A stretch of DNA of 23,315 bases from Oscillospiraceae bacterium (GCA_017936205.1 JAGBGB010000280.1:1-23315), one strand, 5' to 3'. Counted from the stretch's first letter, positions 1 through 9,006 are shown. The notes: generated by a model not told the origin, from the letters alone. Program-made: numbers and translations.

Positions 1-853
1 CTCCCGGAGTCGTTCCAAGCTGAACGGTTTCCGCATCTGACAAGCTATTATAGTAGCCCGCAAGCTGTTTGTTAATAGCGTTTGCAAGGGGTAGACTTTT
101 CATCTTTTTATATCCGCTGTGATATAACTGAGAAGCGTTTAAGATCCGGGCTGTTCGCCCGTTTCCATCACAGAACGGATGGATATATACAAAATAGAAA
201 TGTGCCACAAAGCTGCGGATCAAGAGATCCGAAGTCTCTGTCCTGCAATAGGCAAACCACTCCTCCATGAGCTCCGGTAGCTGTTCGGGCTCTGCAGGTC
301 TATGGATGATACGGTCTGAGGACCCAATATAAACCATACCATTGCGATACTTCACACCTCTGCAGCCTTCATTTTCACAGACACCATCAACGACTTTGTT
401 CCACAGCTTGCGGATATTTTTATCAGTGATCGGCTGTCCGTAAGCGTAATTGCTGCCTGCAATGGCATTGACCACCATGCGGTCGTCCTTTGTTTTCGGA
501 TCCAGAAAGCTCTGCTTTACTTTTTCAACTGTGGTCCTTGCGCCTTCAATGGTCGCAGAAGACCACGCATCTAACAGAATGATCTCCTTCAAGCCACGAC
601 GGTTTGGGAGCTTTTCATACATCATATCCAGCTCTCTTGCCCTTTTCCGAAGTGCAGAAACCCCTGTTAAATACAGCATCTCTCCACGGAGTCCCGGAAG
701 AGGCAGCTCCATACGATCCCTCAACCGATATTCCAATTCCTCCTGTGCATCAGGAATGCCGACATTGGCTCGGTAGGTCAACTTCCGTAAGCTGTCCCAC
801 TTCAGCGGGATACTGCAGTCATTTTCCTTTGTTCCTATTTTCTCTTTTTCCAT
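1..853 (-). CDS. Fic-domain protein (probable AMP-transferase), C-terminus cut by window edge
   Basis: This is an open frame from ATG at 853 to the left edge (284 codons, no stop). The Fic signature HPFCDGNGRTAR lies at about residues 225-236 (catalytic His225, phosphate-binding DGNGR). Upstream, SATIEG at residues 99-104 matches the inhibitory helix motif (S/T)xxxE(G/N), so this looks like a self-inhibited class II Fic enzyme. Known members transfer AMP from ATP onto Ser/Thr/Tyr hydroxyls of target proteins; the target here is unknown. An in-frame ATG at 862 (MLSMEK...) is an alternative start, closer to the AAGGGTG ribosome site. The gene begins 30 bp after the mnmE stop with no terminator between, so it probably rides on that operon. 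Its codons look AT-richer than the neighbours, which hints at acquisition. The family call is firm; substrate and C-terminal domain are not visible. Confidence 0.88.
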   Translation of the reverse strand, partial: MEKEKIGTKENDCSIPLKWDSLRKLTYRANVGIPDAQEELEYRLRDRMELPLPGLRGEMLYLTGVSALRKRARELDMMYEKLPNRRGLKEIILLDAWSSATIEGARTTVEKVKQSFLDPKTKDDRMVVNAIAGSNYAYGQPITDKNIRKLWNKVVDGVCENEGCRGVKYRNGMVYIGSSDRIIHRPAEPEQLPELMEEWFAYCRTETSDLLIRSFVAHFYFVYIHPFCDGNGRTARILNASQLYHSGYKKMKSLPLANAINKQLAGYYNSLSDAETVQLGTTPG

Positions 854-883
854 AGATAGCATCACACCCTTAAGAGAAAGAAC

Positions 884-2245
884 TTATTTTCCTACGCAGA
901 AGCGTTCAAAGATGCGGTTGGTAATGTCCTCACGGATGGTACGTCCGGTGACTTCGCCTAAGGCGGTCATGGCCTCCTCAACATCTGTCAGGATGGCGTC
1001 GGGGGTCAGCCCTAAAAGCAGAGAGCTCTGAGCACGGGCTATGGCTTCTGCCCCTCTGGTAATGGCACCGAACTGTCGGGCGTTGGTCAGCAGAGAGCCG
1101 TCACAATGCGTCTCTCCCACATACCAGTCCTCCAACAGCTGCCGCAGCTGTTGCAAGTTTTCTCCTGTCTGTGCAGACAGAGAAATCACCTGTGCAAAGG
1201 GTAGCTCTTCTGCAGACACGCAGCATTCTTTGTCAGATTTGTTCAGAATGCCCACACTACGGGGAGCCTTACGGGCAGCCTCCATAGCACGATGATCCTC
1301 TTCATTCAAGGGCTCAGAGCCGTCACAAACAAAGATCGCCAGCTCCGCCTCCCGTGCAGCCTGCTCTGAGCGTTCCACACCCATAGCTTCGATCCGATCG
1401 CTTGCCTCACGGATCCCTGCTGTATCTGTCAGTCGCAGCAGCACCTTACCAATACGGACAGGCTCCTCCACCGTATCTCTGGTGGTACCGGGGATCTCTG
1501 TAACTATAACCCGATCATAGCCTGCCAGAGCATTGAACAGGGAGGATTTTCCTGCATTGGGTCTGCCCAAGAGGACGGTTTTTACCCCCTGCTTCAGATG
1601 GCGCCCCTGTTCATAGGTCGCCAGCAGCTTCTTCAGTGCCTTGGCGCTGTCCTCCAAAACAGCGGCTAATTCCGGAATTTCGAAGTCCTCAATATCCTCA
1701 TCCGGATAATCAAGAACTGCATGGAAGTGACTGCACAGGTCTGTCATCCGTTCATAAATAGGATCGATCTGTCTCAGCAGAGCCCCTCCAAGCTGCCCCG
1801 CTGCATTGGCAGCCGCATCGGCAGATTCTGCATCAATCAGGTCGATGACTGCCTCAGCCTGGGTCAGATCCAGCTGTCCGTTCAGGAATGCACGCTTGGT
1901 AAATTCTCCGGGACCTGCCTGTCTGGCACCCTTGGAAAACAGTGCCTCAAGACCTGCTGCCAGCATGGCAGGAGAGCCGTGACATTGGAGCTCCACCGTA
2001 TCCTCCCCGGTATAGCTGTGGGGAGCAGGGCAATAGACTCCCAGAGCCTGATCAATGACCCGACCCTGTCGATCCCGCAGAGTTCCCAGCACCAGCTTAT
2101 GGGCAGGAGCCTCCCACAGGGGTTTCCCGTTATCCGGTGTAAAAACCTGTCCGGCAATTCGGGCACAACCGCATCCGGACAGTCGCAGAATGCCAATGGC
2201 ACAGGGGACCTTCCCTGTAGCAATGGCAGCAATTACATCATTCAT
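884..2245 (-). CDS. mnmE: tRNA modification GTPase MnmE
   Basis: MnmE, with MnmG, installs the (carboxymethyl)aminomethyl group on C5 of wobble uridine 34 in certain tRNAs, in the cytoplasm. The 453-aa protein has the normal family length. It has an N-terminal tetrahydrofolate-binding domain, a helical domain, and an inserted GTPase domain with P-loop GRPNAGKSS at about residue 227, EIPGTTRDT as switch region and DTAG as G3. It ends in FCVGK, the family's C-terminal FCxGK with the conserved Cys. ATG at 2245 is preferred over a TTG six bases upstream because GAGG lies 7 nt before the ATG but only 1 nt before the TTG. It starts 9 bp after the stop of the metallopeptidase gene and is followed closely by the Fic gene, so it is a late member of the long minus-strand operon. 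Confidence 0.96.
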   Translation of the reverse strand: MNDVIAAIATGKVPCAIGILRLSGCGCARIAGQVFTPDNGKPLWEAPAHKLVLGTLRDRQGRVIDQALGVYCPAPHSYTGEDTVELQCHGSPAMLAAGLEALFSKGARQAGPGEFTKRAFLNGQLDLTQAEAVIDLIDAESADAAANAAGQLGGALLRQIDPIYERMTDLCSHFHAVLDYPDEDIEDFEIPELAAVLEDSAKALKKLLATYEQGRHLKQGVKTVLLGRPNAGKSSLFNALAGYDRVIVTEIPGTTRDTVEEPVRIGKVLLRLTDTAGIREASDRIEAMGVERSEQAAREAELAIFVCDGSEPLNEEDHRAMEAARKAPRSVGILNKSDKECCVSAEELPFAQVISLSAQTGENLQQLRQLLEDWYVGETHCDGSLLTNARQFGAITRGAEAIARAQSSLLLGLTPDAILTDVEEAMTALGEVTGRTIREDITNRIFERFCVGK

Positions 2246-2254
2246 TGTCAAACC

Positions 2255-4126
2255 TCAATCCAATTGGTCATCCAAAAAATCTGTCAGCTCCTCCACTCGA
2301 CCGGGAGTGAAGGGCGACTCCATTCCTGCCTCCTCCAGCAGCTCCAGAATGCTACTGTCTGTAGGCAGACAAAGTAGATCGTAATAAGCCTCCAAGCCAT
2401 CCCCCTCTTCCAGCTCTCTTTCATAGAGCTGCAGAGCGGCATCGTTGGATACGCAGTAGCTGATCACATAATAGGGTGCAATAAAGAAATGCTGTACATC
2501 GATCCAACCGGGAGCCAGCAGATCCTCCATGCCCATGTACAGGGCAGAAATCCCATACTTCCGGCTACATTCCATAAACAGCTCATTCAGCCCCTGAGCT
2601 GTCAGCTTTTCTTCCGGCAGAGAGTATGCCAAATGCTCAAATTCAGCATAACAAGCCTGGGTCAGGAAAACCATCACGGAATCCGCAGCCTTGGCACGGA
2701 TCAGGCTTCTCCGTTCTCCGGGGTTCAGATCCGCCCTTCCCAGAGCCAGGTATTCCAGCCCCTGAGAGAAGACCTCTGCACAGTCTACACCGCTGAAGCC
2801 GCCACAATTCACAAATCCGTCCACAAAGTGGCCGAATTCATGGCACAGGGTCAGCAGATCCGACAGACTGTCTGTAGGAGAAACATAGAGGAAGGGCATT
2901 TCATAAGAAGACAAATAAGTCATAAACGAGCCGGGGAGCTTGCTGGGAGAGCTATTCACATCCCACAGCTCATAGTCCTGCATATATTCATAGGCTGTGC
3001 GGATCACGCCGCCGAATTCCTCCACCGTTCCCTCGAACAGTCGCAGACTCTCCTCCAAAGGCTTACTTGCAGCATTCCCCTGTGCCATAGCGGCAGTGAA
3101 CAGCAGGCTGACCATTTCGTCCCCAATGGCATTGCAGTAATCCTGCACCTGCTCCGGGCTATAATCTCGTTCATAGGTATAGGAATAGGCAAAGTCTGCA
3201 TAGCTGTCATATTCCAGCTCCTTGGCGATTTCCTTACGGACACGGATCAGCTCTGCAAAAAGTTCTGCACACTTGGGGGTATACTTATTATAATAACTCC
3301 TGTAGACCTGCAAATAGTCATCATAGGGCAACTCGGGATCATTCAGGAGCTCGTCAACGGAGCGTTCTTTCTCCTCCCAAGTAATGGTGGTCTCATCCTG
3401 CAGTGCCATATACTGTGACTGGATATCCGTTTCCTGCTGCATGAGCTCTACCACCCGATCTTTGGAGTAGATCCGATTCTCATCATAGAACTCGAAGAAG
3501 CCCTCTTCAAAGTAAGCCTCCTCCAAAGCCTTGCGGAGGGAGCTTTCTGCCATAGCAACATGGCACTTCTCCTGTGCCTGATACAGCAGAGGGGACTGCT
3601 CCTCGCACCAGTTATATTCCGTATCGTAGTAGCTGTCCTTCAGATTCAGGGAATAGCGAATATATGCCAGAGAATTCATGGTATCGAAATAAGTATGCTC
3701 CTCGAAGGCCTTCTCATAAGCCTCTACGATTTCCTCTACAGAACCCTCAGCCTCTACCATAGTCTGAATAGCTCCATACGCCTCACGGATCGCTTCTGCA
3801 TCGGGTCGCTCATACGGAAGCTGAGAGAAGGGAACCTCCTCTCGGAAGGGCTCATAGGGTCGCTCATATTCTTCATAGGGTACATAATTGCGGAGAGGGT
3901 TCCGATCCTTTTCGGGCTTGTTTGGCTTCTCAGATCCCTGGGGTCCCTCCTCTGTGGGTTCTTGGGTATTCGGCTTGGATGCAGACGGAATAGAAGGGAG
4001 ATGACCGTCCTCTATACTGTCCAGAAGCTCCCCCATTTCCTCTATACGACGGAAATAGCTCATACCGCTGCAAGCACTGAGCAATATACAAGCACAAATC
4101 AGGATGGATAAAAGAGACTTTTTCAT
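2255..4126 (-). CDS. M3-family (oligoendopeptidase-like) metallopeptidase, predicted lipoprotein
   Basis: A 623-aa protein with a lipoprotein signal: a Lys-rich start, hydrophobic core and lipobox LSAC with Cys19. It should be anchored outside the membrane. Residues about 44-108 form a Pro/Glu/Lys-rich linker, followed by a mostly helical body rich in Glu, Tyr and Leu. The zinc motif HEFGH is at residues 429-433, and Glu451 in the following CAEVFSQ segment is the likely third ligand, as in the M3/oligoendopeptidase F group that cleaves short peptides. The gene shares a 4-bp ATGA overlap with the stop of the phosphatase gene upstream and has GGAAGG as ribosome site, so translation is probably coupled. 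Most oligoendopeptidases are cytoplasmic, which makes the lipoprotein signal notable. The peptidase call is good; the exact subfamily and substrate are not known. Confidence 0.85.
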   Translation of the reverse strand: MKKSLLSILICACILLSACSGMSYFRRIEEMGELLDSIEDGHLPSIPSASKPNTQEPTEEGPQGSEKPNKPEKDRNPLRNYVPYEEYERPYEPFREEVPFSQLPYERPDAEAIREAYGAIQTMVEAEGSVEEIVEAYEKAFEEHTYFDTMNSLAYIRYSLNLKDSYYDTEYNWCEEQSPLLYQAQEKCHVAMAESSLRKALEEAYFEEGFFEFYDENRIYSKDRVVELMQQETDIQSQYMALQDETTITWEEKERSVDELLNDPELPYDDYLQVYRSYYNKYTPKCAELFAELIRVRKEIAKELEYDSYADFAYSYTYERDYSPEQVQDYCNAIGDEMVSLLFTAAMAQGNAASKPLEESLRLFEGTVEEFGGVIRTAYEYMQDYELWDVNSSPSKLPGSFMTYLSSYEMPFLYVSPTDSLSDLLTLCHEFGHFVDGFVNCGGFSGVDCAEVFSQGLEYLALGRADLNPGERRSLIRAKAADSVMVFLTQACYAEFEHLAYSLPEEKLTAQGLNELFMECSRKYGISALYMGMEDLLAPGWIDVQHFFIAPYYVISYCVSNDAALQLYERELEEGDGLEAYYDLLCLPTDSSILELLEEAGMESPFTPGRVEELTDFLDDQLD

Positions 4127-4926
4127 TTGATCCTTCCTTTCATATCTCCTTCTTGGGCGATGGCTTGGGACAATTGGATCAGGGCAGAGAAATTCCCTCT
4201 GTTCCCTGCAGCCACAGAGCAGCGGTCATAGAAGCGGAGAGGACTGCCATCCAGAGCAGATACCATTCCCCCTGCCTCGGTCACGATCAGACTTCCCGCT
4301 GCGTAATCCCAGGGTCGCAGGCAGCATTCGAAGAACAGATCCGCCTTCCCCGCAGCCAAATAACACAGATCCAGTGCCGCAGAGCCTCCTCTGCGGAAAT
4401 CCAACACCTTAGGGAACAGCTCCTCCACAAAGCGGAGGGTGGCAGGAACCGTGTCCCGATAATAAATAGCAGAGCCGAAGAGCACCATACTGTGCTCCAG
4501 ATCCGTATCAGTCACATGGATCTGCTGGCCGTTGAGGTAAGCACCTCGTCCCTTTACCGCTGTAAACAGTTCGTCGGCATAGGGATTATACACACAGGCT
4601 GCCACGATCTCGCCCTTCTCACACAAGCCTACGCTGATGCAGCTGTGGTGCAGCCCCCGCACAAAATTGGCAGTGCCGTCAATGGGATCGATGATAAAAT
4701 AGCGATCCTTGCCCTCAATGCTGCACAACTCCTCTTCCTCGGCATAGATCCCTGCCTGAGGGTAGGCTGCTAACAGCTCCCGACACAGCTGCTCCTGCAC
4801 AGCCCGATCATAGGCCGTAACCAGGTCGCAAGCCAAGCCCTTGCTGCTAACAGAGTCCTGAATATTTCTGGCGGAAAGCAGGAGTTTCCCCGCTTCCAGC
4901 ACAATATCTACCATTGCTTGATACAT
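4123..4926 (-). CDS. Inositol monophosphatase family protein
   Basis: A 267-aa protein of the Mg-dependent, Li-sensitive sugar-phosphatase fold (IMPase/SuhB/CysQ group). Visible metal-site motifs are AEEEE near residue 75, DPIDGTANF (the diagnostic DPxDGTxNF) and WDYAAG near the C-terminus. The family removes phosphate from inositol phosphate, sugar phosphates or PAP; the sequence alone does not tell which. The frame stays open upstream to 5109, but that part lies inside mrdA. ATG at 4926 is chosen because AGGAGG stands 6 nt before it and the family homology begins there. It follows the mrdA stop by 25 bp and overlaps the next gene by 4 bp. It could equally be annotated suhB-like; no symbol is given. 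Confidence 0.93.
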   Translation of the reverse strand: MYQAMVDIVLEAGKLLLSARNIQDSVSSKGLACDLVTAYDRAVQEQLCRELLAAYPQAGIYAEEEELCSIEGKDRYFIIDPIDGTANFVRGLHHSCISVGLCEKGEIVAACVYNPYADELFTAVKGRGAYLNGQQIHVTDTDLEHSMVLFGSAIYYRDTVPATLRFVEELFPKVLDFRRGGSAALDLCYLAAGKADLFFECCLRPWDYAAGSLIVTEAGGMVSALDGSPLRFYDRCSVAAGNRGNFSALIQLSQAIAQEGDMKGRIK

Positions 4927-4951
4927 ATGCAGCCTCCTGCGTTTTTGTTGA

Positions 4952-7027
4952 TCAGTTAAGGATGTTCTCGCCGGGAACGGTATCAACGGAACCGGTCTCG
5001 GAGAAATAGCTGTCCAGAATACTCTTTGCGATCTTACCCAGGTTACCACCCTGACCGCCCTTTTCCAAATAGATGGCAATGGCGATCTCAGGATCCTCCG
5101 CAGGAGCAAAGATCACGAAGGAAGCGTTATCCGAACCGCCGGAACCATGCTCGGCAGTACCGGTCTTGGCACAGACATTAACCGGATAGTCATGGAACAG
5201 AGTATAGGAAGTACCCATGCCCCATGTAGTTGCAAGGTTCATACCCTCGACGCAAGCCCTGTAGGCTTCCTCGGACATATCCAGCTTTGCCTCTACCTTG
5301 GGCTCATTCTCGTGAAGCAGGGTCTGGTAGTCAGAGGAGATCACACGACTCAGGAAGGTCGCCTTATATCTTGTTCCCTTGTTGGCAAGTGCGCAGATAT
5401 AGTTGCAGATCTGCATGGGAGTATAGCGGTGCTCAGACTGTCCGATGGCAGCAGAAACCGTATCCGCTCCGTACCACGCACCGGAGGAGCCACCGTACAG
5501 TTCTTTCTTCGTGTCACTGTTGGCTCGTCTGCCCTTGTACTCCGTAACCTCTACGCCGGTGTACTCACCCAAACCAAGGGTAGCAGCTACACGGTCAATG
5601 GCATCGATGCCTGCAAGCCAGCCCACCTCGTAGAAGTAGTAGTTGCAGGAAACTGCCAGTGCCTGCTTTACATCAATGGCTCCGTGGGTCATCTGTCGGT
5701 TGGTCCACAGCAGACAACGGGGATAGTAGCCGGAGCTTGCAAAACGAGTATAAATACCCTGGTCAACGATCTGGGTATTGGCTGTGATCACACCCGCATC
5801 TATACCGGCAATGGTAGTTGCCATCTTGAAAACAGATCCGGGAGGATAGGTGGCATTCAGAGCACGATTCAGGAAGGGCTCAGGCTTCATTTCCTTCAGC
5901 TCGTTGTAATCCTCATAGAAAGTCGCAAGACTGTAGGTGGGATAACTGGAGCACACCAGAACCTTACCGGTCTTGACCTCCATGGCAACGACTGCACCTG
6001 CCTCTGCATCACGACCCATATTGGACTGGTTCAGACCATTCTCGTTCAGGTCACGGATCAGCCGTTCCATTTCCTCCTCGGCAATGCGTTGGAGATTGAT
6101 GTCAATAGAAAGCTCCACATGGTTGCCTGCAATGGGCTCCTGAATGTAATGCTCCTCGATGACCGTTCCGTCTGCCGCAACCTTGGTCTCACGGAGTCCG
6201 TCGGTGCCGTGGAGCTGCAGTTCGAAAGCCTGCTCCAACCCCTCCTTGCCTACATAGGCATCCATAGCATAGTCAAATTCCTTGTAATATTCGTACTCCT
6301 CCGCATTCATCTGACCAATTCTGCCCAGAATATGTGCAGCATAGTCCGTATGATATTCCCGAACTGTAGAGGTCTCTACATTGAGGCCGGGAATATTCAG
6401 GTCATTGAGCGCTGCCAGAGAGGCAGCATCCACATCCTCTAAGAATACATAGGTGGGCAGATTGGTACAGGTACGCAGAGCCAGCTCGTAGCGGACAGAA
6501 ATCACTCGGCGGATCTCTTCTTCAGACCAATCCTCAGGGATCCGATAGGCATCCCGAAGGCGGCGGATCAGCTGGGGGGCAGAAATATCCGCATCCCATT
6601 CACGATCTGCAAGGAAACTCTTGAAGTGGGAATTCCATGTGCTTGACATTTCATCCTTGGTGTACTCATAAGGCTTCTTCTGTGTCACAGGGAAATGGTC
6701 TGTTACATCCAAACCCAGTTCATGTGCCAGATTGGTCAGTCTGCGGAGGGATTCATTGGGCTCCGAAGAATTAAACAGCGCCTCATTGATCAGCACCAGA
6801 TTGAAGGAGGCACGATTGCCCACCAGCACATTACCGTTGCAGTCAATGATCTCTCCACGGGCTGCCGTTACACGGGTGCGATAGGTATAGGTTCCCGGTG
6901 CATCTACGCCCTGCTCCCGGGCCTGCGTGACCTGAATGTCATACAGGCGGATCATATATGCGCCAAAGACCAGCACGACAAGGCTGATCATAACAGCGAT
7001 TCTGAATCTAAATTTATGTTGCCTCAT
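4952..7027 (-). CDS. mrdA: Penicillin-binding protein 2, class B (elongation transpeptidase)
   Basis: This is the cell-wall D,D-transpeptidase that cross-links peptidoglycan with the elongation complex. The 691-aa protein has a cytoplasmic stub, one membrane anchor (about residues 9-27), a dimerisation/pedestal region, and a transpeptidase domain with all three catalytic motifs: SVFK (Ser398, Lys401), SCN (460-462) and KTG (621-623). The order with mreC and mreD just upstream marks it as PBP2 rather than divisome PBP3. ATG at 7027 has GGAG 6 nt before it, and it overlaps the end of mreD by 14 bp, so the two are probably translationally coupled. The insertion between the pedestal and transpeptidase domains is rich in acidic residues, as in other Clostridia PBP2s. 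Confidence 0.94.
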   Translation of the reverse strand: MRQHKFRFRIAVMISLVVLVFGAYMIRLYDIQVTQAREQGVDAPGTYTYRTRVTAARGEIIDCNGNVLVGNRASFNLVLINEALFNSSEPNESLRRLTNLAHELGLDVTDHFPVTQKKPYEYTKDEMSSTWNSHFKSFLADREWDADISAPQLIRRLRDAYRIPEDWSEEEIRRVISVRYELALRTCTNLPTYVFLEDVDAASLAALNDLNIPGLNVETSTVREYHTDYAAHILGRIGQMNAEEYEYYKEFDYAMDAYVGKEGLEQAFELQLHGTDGLRETKVAADGTVIEEHYIQEPIAGNHVELSIDINLQRIAEEEMERLIRDLNENGLNQSNMGRDAEAGAVVAMEVKTGKVLVCSSYPTYSLATFYEDYNELKEMKPEPFLNRALNATYPPGSVFKMATTIAGIDAGVITANTQIVDQGIYTRFASSGYYPRCLLWTNRQMTHGAIDVKQALAVSCNYYFYEVGWLAGIDAIDRVAATLGLGEYTGVEVTEYKGRRANSDTKKELYGGSSGAWYGADTVSAAIGQSEHRYTPMQICNYICALANKGTRYKATFLSRVISSDYQTLLHENEPKVEAKLDMSEEAYRACVEGMNLATTWGMGTSYTLFHDYPVNVCAKTGTAEHGSGGSDNASFVIFAPAEDPEIAIAIYLEKGGQGGNLGKIAKSILDSYFSETGSVDTVPGENILN

Positions 7028-7550
7028 AGGGTTCTCCGATCTTCTCGATACATTTGACCAGCCAGTAGATCAGAGGCTGGAATAACAGGGAAACAAGGAT
7101 TCCGGGCAGCAGACGGGTAAAATACAGACTGCCGGGTGCAGCTTCATAGAACATTTTTAGCAGGAAGCCCACACTCTGGCTCACAAGCAGGGTGAGAATA
7201 CAGACGGTCAGGCTTGCCATATAGCTTGCTGCAAATACCTTGCGGCACAGCAGGCTGCCCAGCAGAGGCAACGCAGTCAGGCATAAGATCTGCAGAGCAC
7301 CCTGATCAATGCCGGACAGTGCCCAGAAGGTAGAACTGAGCAGCGCAAACAGTCCCCCCCGTTCCGGTCCTTCCCGGAAGCACACCGAGATAATAACCAG
7401 TGCCACAAGATCCGGCCGCTGTCCGAACATCCCACCATTCCCAAAAATCACCGTCTGCAATAAAATGGCAGCCAAAACCAGCAGGAAGTACATCGTCCAG
7501 CGGAAAATATGTCCCCATTGTCTGGGGGTAATATATAATTTATCCAGCAA
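7014..7550 (-). CDS. mreD: Rod shape-determining protein MreD
   Basis: A 178-aa, very hydrophobic protein with about five membrane segments, the usual size and topology of MreD, which joins MreC and MreB to the wall-elongation machinery. Sequence conservation in this family is weak, so the call rests mainly on position between mreC and mrdA and on length. The start is TTG at 7550: AAAGGAGG lies 9 nt upstream and no in-frame ATG is better placed. It begins 15 bp after the mreC stop and its 3' end overlaps mrdA. Confidence 0.88.
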   Translation of the reverse strand: MLDKLYITPRQWGHIFRWTMYFLLVLAAILLQTVIFGNGGMFGQRPDLVALVIISVCFREGPERGGLFALLSSTFWALSGIDQGALQILCLTALPLLGSLLCRKVFAASYMASLTVCILTLLVSQSVGFLLKMFYEAAPGSLYFTRLLPGILVSLLFQPLIYWLVKCIEKIGEPYEAT

Positions 7551-7565
7551 GGCACTACGCCTCCT

Positions 7566-8396
7566 TTATTCGCTGTCGAAATGGGTCACAATAAATACCT
7601 GCTCCAAAGCCTCAAAGTCTGCTGCAGGAGTCAAGGTTGCAAATTTAGACACACCGGTCTCGTCATAGCCTGCATCCACAATGTAGCCAAGGATCAGATC
7701 CTTGGGGTAGACTGTAGATCCGGTAGTAACCACCTGGTCGTTGTTCCGCAGGATGGCATCACTGGGCAGATAGCTCATACGCAGAGAGTCTCTACTGGTA
7801 GGATCCAGAGAGCCCTGCACGACTCCTGTATAGCCGGAGGATGCCACAGATGCGCTGATCTCCATAGAGGTATCCAGAATGGTAGTTACCGTTGCCCAAT
7901 TATTGCCCACATCCGTAATGGTTCCAACCACCTGCCCCAGCTCCGTCACTGCGATCATACCCTTCTCCAAGCCGGCATTGCTGCCCTTGTTGATGGAGAA
8001 TGTGCTCTTCCAGTTAGAGGAATCCCAGGAAACGATGTAAGCAGCATCCAACTGATAATCAATGTGCTCCTCTCTGAGATTCAGCAGCTCCTTCAGTCGC
8101 TTGTTCTCTCGTTCCAGAGCATCAGCCGACCGCATTTCCTCCTCCATAGCGGAGATGCGGCTCTTCAGATATTCATTCTCTGCTTCTAAAGATTCGTAAG
8201 AAAATACATAGTCGTAATACCGTTCCACCTGCTTAGAGATAGCATTGACACCTCCACGGATGGGAGTCAAGAGCCCCTGTACTGCTCCATGGAGCCAGGT
8301 AGAACCGAACAATGCCGAGCTAATAGCAAAGAGCGCTGCCACCAGAGCAGTCAGGATCAGGAGCAGCTTCACTCGGCCGGACATTCCTTTTTTCAA
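7566..8396 (-). CDS. mreC: Rod shape-determining protein MreC
   Basis: MreC is a periplasm-facing (here extracytoplasmic) scaffold that organises PBP2 during lateral wall growth. The protein has one N-terminal membrane helix (about residues 10-30), a coiled coil rich in Glu/Lys/Leu (about 65-105), then the beta-rich MreC domain with recognisable GSNAGLEKGM and the segment around GYTGVVQGS. The open frame begins with GTG at 8405, but that GTG overlaps the GAGG ribosome site. TTG at 8396 (giving MKKGMSGRVK...) is 8 nt from GAGG and is preferred, making 276 aa. It lies 10 bp after the maf stop. Confidence 0.93.
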   Translation of the reverse strand: MKKGMSGRVKLLLILTALVAALFAISSALFGSTWLHGAVQGLLTPIRGGVNAISKQVERYYDYVFSYESLEAENEYLKSRISAMEEEMRSADALERENKRLKELLNLREEHIDYQLDAAYIVSWDSSNWKSTFSINKGSNAGLEKGMIAVTELGQVVGTITDVGNNWATVTTILDTSMEISASVASSGYTGVVQGSLDPTSRDSLRMSYLPSDAILRNNDQVVTTGSTVYPKDLILGYIVDAGYDETGVSKFATLTPAADFEALEQVFIVTHFDSE

Positions 8397-8406
8397 GCCG
8401 TTCACC

Positions 8407-8982
8407 TCAATTGTTCAGCAGCTTCACGCCGCACTTCCGCAGGATCATCCCCAAAGTACATACGGGAAGCCCCATAACATTATAATAATCTCCATCCAGC
8501 CCCATAACAAACATGGAAGCCAGTCCCTGGATCCCGTAAGCACCTGCCTTATCCATAGGCTCACCGGTCGCGATATAGGCACGGATCTCCTCATCAGACA
8601 GGGCACGCATCCGCAGGGTGGTAGTAACAGTAACCGTCTCCTCATAAGTATCGGTCAGGACAGTCAAGCCGGTCATGACCTGATGCTCCCTCCCGGACAG
8701 GCGACGGAGCATAGAATGGGCCTCGCTCTCCGAACGGGGCTTGCCCATCACCAGAGAATCACATACTACAATGGTATCTGCAGCAATTATAATATCCCCA
8801 TCATTGCACAGAGGATACACAGCCTTCGCCTTCATAGCGGAAACTCTGGCAACCTCGTCTGCCGGATGTGCAAAGGGATCCATGGTCTCATCCAGATCCG
8901 CTACACGGACTGTAAAATCCAGCCCCATCCGTTCCAGCAGCTCCTTCCGCCGGGGAGATGCAGATGCTAATACAATACCCAT
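8407..8982 (-). CDS. maf: Maf family nucleotide pyrophosphatase
   Basis: Maf proteins hydrolyse non-canonical or canonical nucleoside triphosphates to the monophosphate, and overexpression is linked with septum inhibition in Bacillus. Seen here: the N-terminal SASPRRKELL motif, AADTIV with the catalytic Asp, and DKAGAYGIQG in the C-terminal half, all typical. The 191-aa length fits the family. ATG at 8982 is chosen over ATG at 9006: GGAAGGAG stands 9 nt before it, and the family's MGIVLASASPRR begins there. The gene sits directly before mreC, a common Firmicute arrangement, and 24 bp after the U32 gene. Confidence 0.95.
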   Translation of the reverse strand: MGIVLASASPRRKELLERMGLDFTVRVADLDETMDPFAHPADEVARVSAMKAKAVYPLCNDGDIIIAADTIVVCDSLVMGKPRSESEAHSMLRRLSGREHQVMTGLTVLTDTYEETVTVTTTLRMRALSDEEIRAYIATGEPMDKAGAYGIQGLASMFVMGLDGDYYNVMGLPVCTLGMILRKCGVKLLNN

Positions 8983-9006
8983 AATTTCAATCTCCTTCCA
9001 TATCAT

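Noticed and set aside
4927..5109. N-terminal extension of the phosphatase frame into mrdA
   Set aside because: The residues are Arg-rich and unlike the family; a clear AGGAGG and ATG at 4926 set the start.
5147..6442. A 431-codon plus-strand open frame
   Set aside because: It is exactly antisense to the transpeptidase and pedestal region of mrdA, has no ribosome site, and reads as low-order composition without motifs.
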